In this document: in pieces, positions 6,642 through 12,365 of the stretch | Layout: every line of letters starts with the position of its first letter | How positions within the stretch are numbered: position 1 is the stretch's first letter | Assembly (NCBI GenBank): GCA_025056515.1 | Contig: JANWWB010000158.1 | Coordinates: 1 to 12,365, forward strand | Length of the DNA stretch: 12,365 nt | Source of the DNA: Anaerolineales bacterium | Lineage (GTDB): Bacteria; Chloroflexota; Anaerolineae; Anaerolineales; Villigracilaceae | Direction: 5' to 3' | Position numbers and translations under genes: made by a program | The notes under the pieces: model-generated | What the model was told of the DNA's origin: nothing | The model's database searches: none | The model's input: only the letters and a program-made list of their open reading frames with translations

Positions 6642-7561
6642 GCCATATCCTCCTGAAGATAGGATTGTAATTGCTCCAGCGTTGGCGCACCGCGCACGCC
6701 GCCAACCTGAGTCACCGAAAGACCACCGCAAATGTTGCCATAGCGCAAACAGGTCTCGATAGAGTCGCCACGCAACAAGCCATAGAGAAAACCGGCATTG
6801 AAACAATCACCGGCGCCGGTCGTATCTGCAACTTGAACAGGGAGAGCTGGTGAATTCCAAACTTCTCCCCCAGCGCGAGCAAGTGCTCCTTCCCCGCCAC
6901 ACTTAATGACGACCAAGGGCACATAACGGGCAAGGATTTCTGCCGCCGTTTCGGCATCGGCTGCTCCGGTCAGTTGACGGGCTTCGCTCAGGTTAGGAGC
7001 AAAAACGTCTATCATCGAAAGTGTTTCCACCAGGCCAGGGTTGTTCAGAGTTTGAGTGGTGTACTGACAGTCGGTGTAGACTCGCCCACCCAGATCATGA
7101 ACGAGACGAATCAGGCGGCGGCTTTCCTCCGCCCCATCGAAGGGCAGATTGACCACCCAGCGCGGTCGGGCGCGACGAATACTCTCCTCCGGCGGCATTC
7201 CTGGCGGAGCGGGGTCAATGTAGCTGATAAATCCCCGGTCGCTGGCAAAGGAGAACGAGATGCTCAGGCTGCGATAGGGAGCGGGCAGGAATTCGAACAA
7301 CGAGGTATCGAGGCCCTCTTTTTGCGCTTCTTCGAGAACAAAGCGGCTGAAGAGGTCGTTCCCTAGGCGGGCAGCCCAGCAGACGCGCACCCCCAGCCGG
7401 TGAAGGGCAGTTGTCAGGATGTATGCTCCACCCGGCGACATCTCCAGCGCCGTACCGAAGACATCCGCCCCCAAGCGCGGGATGTCCGGCAAGCCGGTGA
7501 TGACAAGATCCAGAAAGTAATCCCCAAAGACGAGAACATCACAATCCAAGGAAGTGCTCAT
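6638..7561 (-). CDS. PfkB-family (ribokinase-like) carbohydrate kinase
   Basis: This 307-residue ATP-dependent cytoplasmic sugar kinase has the normal length for the family. The N-terminal PfkB signature region is PGGAYILTTALHRLG (43-57). The C-terminal signature DTTGAGDCFNAGF (246-258) contains the anion-hole GAGD and the catalytic base Asp252. The start follows the usual pattern of a few residues before the first beta strand (DVLVFGDYFLD). ATG 7561 is preferred, although its ribosome-binding site is weak; a TTG at 7594 or an internal GTG would extend it by a few residues. The stop codon overlaps the GH4 start (ATGA), so the two proteins are translationally coupled and probably act on the same sugar. 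Family members phosphorylate ribose, fructose, KDG, nucleosides and others. The specificity here is unknown, and a role making the phospho-sugar for GH4 is inference. Confidence 0.9.
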   Translation of the reverse strand: MSTSLDCDVLVFGDYFLDLVITGLPDIPRLGADVFGTALEMSPGGAYILTTALHRLGVRVCWAARLGNDLFSRFVLEEAQKEGLDTSLFEFLPAPYRSLSISFSFASDRGFISYIDPAPPGMPPEESIRRARPRWVVNLPFDGAEESRRLIRLVHDLGGRVYTDCQYTTQTLNNPGLVETLSMIDVFAPNLSEARQLTGAADAETAAEILARYVPLVVIKCGGEGALARAGGEVWNSPALPVQVADTTGAGDCFNAGFLYGLLRGDSIETCLRYGNICGGLSVTQVGGVRGAPTLEQLQSYLQEDMA

Positions 7562-7601
7562 GGCAAATTTCACAACAGCAACCGGTAGACTCAATCCTAG
7601 A

Positions 7602-8459
7602 TCAGCGTTGATAGACCCGAACGTAATCTACTCGCATTGCTTGCGGAAAGATGGTGGTTTCATCAGGATAGCCCGGCCAATTTCCACCGACGGCCACGTT
7701 CAGAATAATAAAGAAAGGGTGGTCAAAAACCCAACGGTAAGTCTCGGGGAATTGGCTTTTCCTGACCGTACCATATAACCGTCCATCCACGTACCAACGA
7801 ATTTCCTCCGCTTCCCACTCAACTGCGTAGACATGGAAATCATCGGCGAAGGCAGCTCCGTCCGACAAGGCGTAAGAAGAGGAAAGCCCACCTGCGCCAT
7901 AGAAGCCGGGGCCATGCACCGTCCCATGAACAATGTTCGGCTCGCGCCCGATATTTTCCATGATATCAATCTCACCACAAGCAGGCCAACCGACCTCGGC
8001 GATATCGTTGCCGAGCATCCAAAAGGCGGGCCAGAGACCTTGTCCGTACGGAATCTGAATCCTAGCTTCCACACGGCCATACATGAATTCAAATTTGCCC
8101 CGCGTCAGCAGGCGCGCCGAGGTGAACATACATGGCCCATACCAACAATCCAGGCCACTGACCGAAGGGTTTTTCACGGCTTGAGCGGTGATGACCAGGT
8201 GGCCATTTCCATCCAGAGCGACATTTTCCTGCCGGTCAGTGTAGTACTGCCACTCCCGATTGCCCCATCCATCGCCACCGATGTCGTACGTCCATTTTTC
8301 GGGGTCAGGTGCGGAACCAGCCTCGCCATCAAATTCATCATGCCAGTTCAACTTCCAACCGCCAGGGAGTTCCGATGGAAGTGCATTCATAGGCGCCTTG
8401 ATACAAGCGCTCAGGAGAAAAAGCAGGCAAGCAATGAGAGCGGGCAACGATTTTATCAT
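7602..8459 (-). CDS. GH16 family endo-beta-glucanase lipoprotein (laminarinase type)
   Basis: This 285-residue secreted, membrane-anchored enzyme is predicted to cut beta-1,3 or mixed beta-1,3-1,4-glucans outside the cell. The N-terminus has a short lipoprotein signal: Lys3, a hydrophobic core at about 5-16, and the lipobox LSAC with Cys19 as the lipid attachment site. One GH16 domain fills the rest, starting WKLNWHDEFDG (35-45). The catalytic motif GEIDIMENIG (162-171) gives nucleophile Glu163, Asp165 and acid/base Glu168. The motif has the extra residue (ExDxxE) usual in laminarinases. The block GLWPAFWMLG (141-150) and the ending VDYVRVYQ are family hallmarks. There is no carbohydrate-binding module. 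The ATG overlaps the stop codon of the preceding ABC ATPase (ATGA) with no clear Shine-Dalgarno, so translation is probably coupled. Agarase or carrageenase activity is less likely from these motifs. Confidence 0.93.
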   Translation of the reverse strand: MIKSLPALIACLLFLLSACIKAPMNALPSELPGGWKLNWHDEFDGEAGSAPDPEKWTYDIGGDGWGNREWQYYTDRQENVALDGNGHLVITAQAVKNPSVSGLDCWYGPCMFTSARLLTRGKFEFMYGRVEARIQIPYGQGLWPAFWMLGNDIAEVGWPACGEIDIMENIGREPNIVHGTVHGPGFYGAGGLSSSYALSDGAAFADDFHVYAVEWEAEEIRWYVDGRLYGTVRKSQFPETYRWVFDHPFFIILNVAVGGNWPGYPDETTIFPQAMRVDYVRVYQR

Positions 8460-9577
8460 GCGGGCAGAAGGGCCTGCTCGGTCTCCGGGTCGAAGAGGCA
8501 GGCTCGGTCGCCATCGAAATGCAGAGTCAAGCGCCTGCCAGGTTGAAGCAGCGTTTCATCCACGTTCGCCAGCAACGCATTGATGAACAAATCTTGCCCC
8601 AGGCGGAAAGCGACCACCACTTCGCTCACCATGGCTTCGACAAAATCCACTTCAGCTTCGACTGTGCTGACAACTCCAGCCTCGCTCATCTGCGCGCCGG
8701 GTAGGAAGAAGGCAACCGGCGGAAGGCCTAGGATGACTTGGTCTTTGGAATAGGCTTGTAAGGTGGTGTTCCAAGTCTGCGGCAGGCGGACGACAAAATC
8801 GGGTAAAACTTCCACTCCAAAGCCCTCTGGAGCGGAGACGAGACGCCCGCGCAGAAGATTCATTGACGGCGTGCCGAGAAAACCGGCTACAAAGGTATTC
8901 GCCGGGTGACGGAGCAAATCGTTGGGTGTCCCTACCTGTTGCAAGCGGCCCTTGGCAATCACCGCAATACGGTCGGCAATGGCTAATGCTTCGGACTGGT
9001 CATGCGTGACGTAGAGCGAGGGTTTGCCTTTGGCACGATGCACCATCTGGATATCCCGGCGCGCCTGAGCACGCAGTTTAGGATCGAGGTTGGAGAGCGG
9101 CTCATCGAACAAATAGATATCGGCATCTTTAGCCAGGGCACGCGCCAAAGCGACTCGCTGTTGCTCGCCGCCAGAAAGGTCTACAACGACGCGATCTAGC
9201 AGAGGGGTCAGACCAAGTTTGGCAGCCGCTTCCTGGACGCGTCGGGAAACTTCATCACGCGGCATACCGCGCGCTTCCAGGCCATAGGCAATATTCTCAA
9301 ATACATTCATGTGGGGATAGAGGCCGTAATCCTGAAATACCATGCCCACATTACGCTGGCGCGGTGGTAAGGGAGTGATGTCGCGCCCGTTGAGGAAAAT
9401 GCGACCGGAATCGGGCATCTCGATACCGCAAATGAGCTTAAGAACGGTGCTCTTTCCACCGCCCGAAGGGCCGACCAGCACAAAGAATTCGCCTTCAGCG
9501 ACCGAAAAGGTGATATTGTCTAACACGACATGAGAGCCAAAGCGCTTGGACAGACCTTGAACATCGAGTGAACCCAT
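8456..9577 (-). CDS. MalK/UgpC-type sugar ABC transporter ATP-binding protein (third in order)
   Basis: This 373-residue ATPase is of the CUT1 carbohydrate importer class and would act as a peripheral subunit on the cytoplasmic face. All catalytic motifs are intact: Walker A GPSGGGKST (36-44), Q-loop Gln82, signature LSGGEQQ (134-140), Walker B IYLFDEP (154-160), D-loop SNLD (162-165) and switch His192. The C-terminal TOBE-type regulatory domain is divergent: where MalK relatives have LGxRPE, this protein has LGLPPVA. It shares with the ATPase at 10338-11453 an unusual KGKPS-YVTHDQSEA block and a PETEQ-LL ending, indicating duplication. ATG 9577 has AAAGGA 9 nt upstream, partly inside the stop codon of the DUF624 gene. 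No permease or binding-protein gene lies in the window. It may pair with a sister ATPase rather than form a homodimer. Confidence 0.93.
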   Translation of the reverse strand: MGSLDVQGLSKRFGSHVVLDNITFSVAEGEFFVLVGPSGGGKSTVLKLICGIEMPDSGRIFLNGRDITPLPPRQRNVGMVFQDYGLYPHMNVFENIAYGLEARGMPRDEVSRRVQEAAAKLGLTPLLDRVVVDLSGGEQQRVALARALAKDADIYLFDEPLSNLDPKLRAQARRDIQMVHRAKGKPSLYVTHDQSEALAIADRIAVIAKGRLQQVGTPNDLLRHPANTFVAGFLGTPSMNLLRGRLVSAPEGFGVEVLPDFVVRLPQTWNTTLQAYSKDQVILGLPPVAFFLPGAQMSEAGVVSTVEAEVDFVEAMVSEVVVAFRLGQDLFINALLANVDETLLQPGRRLTLHFDGDRACLFDPETEQALLPA

Positions 9578-9589
9578 GGTTGGTATCCT

Positions 9590-10300
9590 TTAGGCAGTAA
9601 AATGATGTGGCAACCCGCTTTTGAAAGCGGTCGCCCGGTAAAGCTCTACCTGAAAAAGCGCAACCAATACAGGGACAATCAGCAACCAGCCGGCGATGGA
9701 AACCAAACCGAGCAATATTGCCAGCAGGCATGCCACGCCCATCGCCAGAGTTTGGCCGGGAAATTGCCAAAAGTGAAGCGACGATTGAACCAGGATGTCC
9801 CAGGCTTGAAAATCGGGCCGATAAACCAACAGCGGCCCCCACCACATTGCCAAGACCAACAAGAGCAGAACAGTCAAGCGTGCCAGGACATCCACAATCA
9901 GCCAGTTCCGCTCAGCAGCGAATCCAGACAGAAGTGCCGACCAGTAGAAGAGGCTGAGCAGCGGTAACAACTTCAAGAAAGCAGGACGGAATTGCATCTT
10001 GAAGTGTCTCCAGAGCAATTCACCATCTATTGGCGTTCCATCGCTTAAATCGCCAACCACGGCGAAGAGCGTGGCAGTGGCCGGAGCAAGCATGAGGGCC
10101 GTGTACAAGGTCATGATTAGGCGCAACATCGCCGGCCACTCGGGAAAAGCGAATGCCAAAAGCAATGGCACGCTCTGCAGCGACCATAACAGATTGACCA
10201 GAATCAAGCGCTCCAGTTGGTCTTTGACCAGAGCAAACGAGCGCCAGAGCGGACTGCGCTCCTCTTCAGGACGTGGACCAGAGTCATCAAAGAAAGGCAT
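9590..10300 (-). CDS. DUF624/YesL-like integral membrane protein
   Basis: This 236-residue membrane protein of unknown function has hydrophobic segments at about 32-51, 58-82, 107-126, 132-158 and 183-215. An acidic, proline-rich N-terminus (MPFFDDSGPRPEEERSP) precedes SFALVKDQLERLILVNLLWSL. That N-terminal amphipathic helix followed by a conserved NLLW turn is typical of DUF624 proteins such as Bacillus YesL. These are commonly encoded in oligosaccharide ABC-importer operons and are proposed accessory subunits. It is not a canonical CUT1 permease: the EAA loop that contacts the ATPase is not recognisable and the length is too short. Its place between two ATPase genes (37 bp after one, 12 bp before the other) supports a role with the transporter. 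ATG 10300 has AGGA 7 nt upstream. Confidence 0.75.
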   Translation of the reverse strand: MPFFDDSGPRPEEERSPLWRSFALVKDQLERLILVNLLWSLQSVPLLLAFAFPEWPAMLRLIMTLYTALMLAPATATLFAVVGDLSDGTPIDGELLWRHFKMQFRPAFLKLLPLLSLFYWSALLSGFAAERNWLIVDVLARLTVLLLLVLAMWWGPLLVYRPDFQAWDILVQSSLHFWQFPGQTLAMGVACLLAILLGLVSIAGWLLIVPVLVALFQVELYRATAFKSGLPHHFTA

Positions 10301-10337
10301 GCCTGATCCTACAAGCAGGTGAAATAGACAAACCGAT

Positions 10338-11453
10338 CTACAAAAGCGATTGCTCGGTTTCGGGATGGAAGAAGTGCGCTTTTTCCAAGTGAACGGCCAG
10401 CGGTACTTCTTTGCCGAGGTACTGAGCGGGCAAGCGCGTGCGGAAGGTAGCTACAAAATCCTGGGGGTTGGCCTCTAGGGTGCTTAAGTACACCGAACAG
10501 CCAGTTGCAGTCGGTTCGATGACGTTAACTACGCCTTTCATCTGGTTCTCTTCGGTGACGGCAAAGGGTGCTAGGCGTGGGACATGCAGGTCTTCGGGAC
10601 GAAGGCCCATTTTGAGCGTGCGCCCAAGGTAAGGATGCAAACGCTCAGCCAGGACAGGCGGCAAACGCAGCGAGAAGGCCTGATTGCGCACCCACAACCC
10701 ACCGTTTTCGCCGACTAATTCTACGTCAAACAGGTTAATGCTGGGCGTACCAATGAAGTAGGCGACAAACAGGTTATGCGGCCGTTCGTAGAGTTCGGCA
10801 CCCGTGCCGATTTGTTCGATTTTCCCGGCGCGCATCACAGCTATCCGATCGCCCATCGCCATCGCTTCGGACTGATCATGAGTCACATACACACTGGGTT
10901 TTCCCTTCTCTCGATGGAGAGTTAGGATATCCTCGCGCGCCTGGTGACGAAGCTGGGCGTCCAGGTTGGCGAGCGGTTCATCATAGAGATAGAGGTCGGC
11001 ATCGCGCACCATAGCTCTGGAAAGCGCCACACGCTGGCGTTCGCCACCGCTCAGTTGACGCGGTTTACGTCTGAGAAGATGGTCAATACGGAAAGTAGCT
11101 GCAGCCTTGGAGACACGCTCTTGAATCACTTTTGAGGGGACATGGCGTGCTCGCAAGCCATACGCGATGTTTTCAAAGACGGTCATGTGTGGAAAGACGG
11201 CATAATCTTGGAAAACCATTGCCACATTGCGGTCGCGCGGACGAATTTCGTTAACGCATCGCTCCCCAAAGTAGATACCGCCCGAGGTAGGCGCTTCCAG
11301 TCCAGCAAGCAGGCGCAGGGTGGTCGTCTTGCCACAACCGGAAGGACCAACCAAAACCAAGAACTCGCCCTCACCGATTTCAAAGGAGATGTCATCTACA
11401 GCTGTCTTTTCCGGGTAACGTTTCACAAGATGGGAAACTCGAATTGCAGCCAT
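10338..11453 (-). CDS. MalK/UgpC-type sugar ABC transporter ATP-binding protein (second in order)
   Basis: This 371-residue ATPase has the complete MalK layout. It carries Walker A GPSGCGKTT (36-44), Q-loop Gln82, signature LSGGERQ (134-140), Walker B LYLYDEP (154-160), D-loop ANLD (162-165) and switch His192. Every motif sits at the same residue number as in the ATPase at 8456-9577, so the two are recent-looking paralogues despite the DUF624 gene between them. The regulatory domain keeps GLRPED, unlike its paralogue, and ends HPETEQSLL. The frame is open to 11540, but those extra codons overlap the upstream ATPase gene. ATG 11453 has GAGG 7 nt upstream, begins 11 bp after the previous stop codon, and matches family N-termini (AAIRVSHLVKRYPEKTAVDD). 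The substrate is likely an oligosaccharide of the beta-glucan pathway encoded downstream. Confidence 0.95.
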   Translation of the reverse strand: MAAIRVSHLVKRYPEKTAVDDISFEIGEGEFLVLVGPSGCGKTTTLRLLAGLEAPTSGGIYFGERCVNEIRPRDRNVAMVFQDYAVFPHMTVFENIAYGLRARHVPSKVIQERVSKAAATFRIDHLLRRKPRQLSGGERQRVALSRAMVRDADLYLYDEPLANLDAQLRHQAREDILTLHREKGKPSVYVTHDQSEAMAMGDRIAVMRAGKIEQIGTGAELYERPHNLFVAYFIGTPSINLFDVELVGENGGLWVRNQAFSLRLPPVLAERLHPYLGRTLKMGLRPEDLHVPRLAPFAVTEENQMKGVVNVIEPTATGCSVYLSTLEANPQDFVATFRTRLPAQYLGKEVPLAVHLEKAHFFHPETEQSLL

Positions 11454-11464
11454 TCGCAACCTCG

Positions 11465-12365
11465 CTAGAAAAGAGACGGAACGCCAGGGGTATGGAGCGC
11501 CGCTTCGGAATCCGCGGCAAAGACACAGACTTGCTCCCAATTCGGGGCGAGAGTCAAGTGGGGAACTTCGGGAAAATCGAGCGGGATCAGGACGCTCACC
11601 GAAGCACCGGCGACCTGACCATAGGCAAAGGCCGCCCGCTCGGTAAAGAGTCGTTCGATGCGAGAGACAACCATGGAGAGAGTCGGCCCAGAATCAGGAT
11701 TGACAAACCAGGCCTCAGGTCGGAGACCAAGTCTGAGGCATCCCTCAGGCAGACGAGCGGCCAACTCGGCAGGGATGGGCAAGGAAGTAGCCTCTGTAAG
11801 CGTGAACACCTGGCCGCTCCGTTCTCCAGGCAAGATGCTCATCGGAGGTGTTCCAATCAGGGTGGCAACAAATAGATTGACAGGGTTGTAATACAGTTCA
11901 TCAAAGGTACCAAATTGCTCCAGACGTCCGGCGCGCATAACGGCAATCCGGTCGCCCATGAAGATGGCTTCCTGTTGGTCATGGGTGACGTAGATGGTGG
12001 TGATTTTGAAGCGCTTGAGCAGGCGCTTGATTTCAGTGCGTGTACGTTCGCGCAGTTTGGCATCCAGATTCGAGATAGGCTCATCCATCAGGAAGACGGT
12101 GGGATCGCGGACGATACAGCGGGCAATGCCAACGCGCTGTTTTTCGCCGCCGGAGAGGGTATCCACTTCCCGCTCCATCAGAACTTCGAAGCCAATACCC
12201 ATCAGTTCAGCTGTTTCTTTCAGGCGCTGTTGTTTTTCTTCCTCGCTGCGTTGATGGACCTCGAAGAAATAGCTCATGTTTTGTCTGCCCTCTTTGCCAG
12301 GGTAGAGAGCATAGTCCTGAAAGACCATCCCAACGCCGCGCTCCTGTGGTGGGACGCGTGTGACA
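11465..12365 (-). CDS. MalK/UgpC-type sugar ABC transporter ATP-binding protein, N-terminus outside the window
   Basis: The C-terminal 299 residues are present; the frame is open to the edge, so the start and Walker A lie beyond 12365. The first visible codons read VTRVPPQERGVGMVFQDYA, the standard stretch before the Q-loop. Signature LSGGEKQ, Walker B VFLMDEP, D-loop SNLDAKL and switch THDQ follow intact, and the regulatory domain has LGLRPEA. It is the most divergent of the three: after the Q-loop the usual PHMTVFENIAYGL segment is replaced by PGKEGRQNMSYFFEV. This region contacts the permease coupling helix, so it may have a different docking partner. It also has the common RFKITTIYVTHDQQEA block rather than the KGKPS variant of its two neighbours. 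The apparent ATG at 12328 is an internal Met. Confidence 0.93.
   Translation of the reverse strand, partial: VTRVPPQERGVGMVFQDYALYPGKEGRQNMSYFFEVHQRSEEEKQQRLKETAELMGIGFEVLMEREVDTLSGGEKQRVGIARCIVRDPTVFLMDEPISNLDAKLRERTRTEIKRLLKRFKITTIYVTHDQQEAIFMGDRIAVMRAGRLEQFGTFDELYYNPVNLFVATLIGTPPMSILPGERSGQVFTLTEATSLPIPAELAARLPEGCLRLGLRPEAWFVNPDSGPTLSMVVSRIERLFTERAAFAYGQVAGASVSVLIPLDFPEVPHLTLAPNWEQVCVFAADSEAALHTPGVPSLF

Noticed and set aside
6642..6806. N-terminal extension of the GH4 protein
   Set aside because: It overlaps the kinase coding region. The GH4 Rossmann fold starts exactly at ATG 6641, behind AGGAGG.
7833..8546. 237-codon plus-strand open frame
   Set aside because: It is antisense to the GH16 gene and the end of an ATPase gene, both with strong motifs. 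No credible protein features are present.
9300..9577. Possibility that one of the three ATPases is a pseudogene
   Set aside because: Walker A, Q-loop, signature, Walker B, D-loop and switch His are intact in both complete copies, with no frameshift. The partial copy is intact in its visible part.
11454..11540. N-terminal extension of the second ATPase
   Set aside because: The extra 29 codons overlap the end of the upstream ATPase gene and do not resemble an ATPase N-terminus. ATG 11453 has its own ribosome-binding site.

Overview
All ten genes lie on the minus strand, so transcription runs from high to low coordinates. No RNA gene, CRISPR array or transposase gene is visible. The window is moderately GC-rich. 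The organism is probably a saccharolytic bacterium of the Chloroflexota (Anaerolineae-like). That is inference from gene style only: several MalK-type ATPases beside a DUF624 protein, a GH16 lipoprotein, and a Crp/Fnr protein with an FNEV variant of the phosphate-binding cassette. No taxonomic marker is present.

Region A (12365 down to 5265) is one tightly packed sugar operon. In transcription order it holds: a MalK/UgpC-type ABC ATPase cut by the window edge; a second complete ATPase; a DUF624/YesL-like membrane protein; a third complete ATPase; a GH16 (laminarinase-type) lipoprotein; a PfkB-family sugar kinase; and a GH4 NAD-dependent glycosidase. Gaps are 11, 37, 12, -4, 40 and -4 bp, with two ATGA start/stop overlaps. 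I infer a beta-glucan scavenging pathway. Surface GH16 cuts beta-1,3(-1,4)-glucan, an ABC importer whose permease and binding-protein genes should lie beyond 12365 takes up the oligosaccharides, and the kinase and GH4 enzyme process them in the cytoplasm. GH4 enzymes of this sequence type usually act on 6-phospho-beta-glucosides made by a PTS. The translationally coupled PfkB kinase therefore suggests a PTS-independent way to make the phospho-sugar.

Region B (5264 to 2706) is priA, encoding the primosomal helicase. It appears to have its own sigma70-like promoter, whose predicted +1 falls on the ATG, which would make a leaderless mRNA. A seven-codon ORF with a strong Shine-Dalgarno sequence lies between GH4 and priA.

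Region C (2705 to 225) holds a class I SAM-dependent O-methyltransferase, then a TATAAT promoter overlapped by a perfect 9-3-9 bp palindrome, then a two-gene unit: a glycine-rich multi-pass membrane protein (DUF6159-like) and a Crp/Fnr-family regulator.

Region D (1 to 224) has no convincing gene. Its one clear element is a perfect 13-bp inverted repeat (131-159) with a 3-nt loop and no U-tract, most like a REP/MITE-type palindrome or a terminator-like hairpin.
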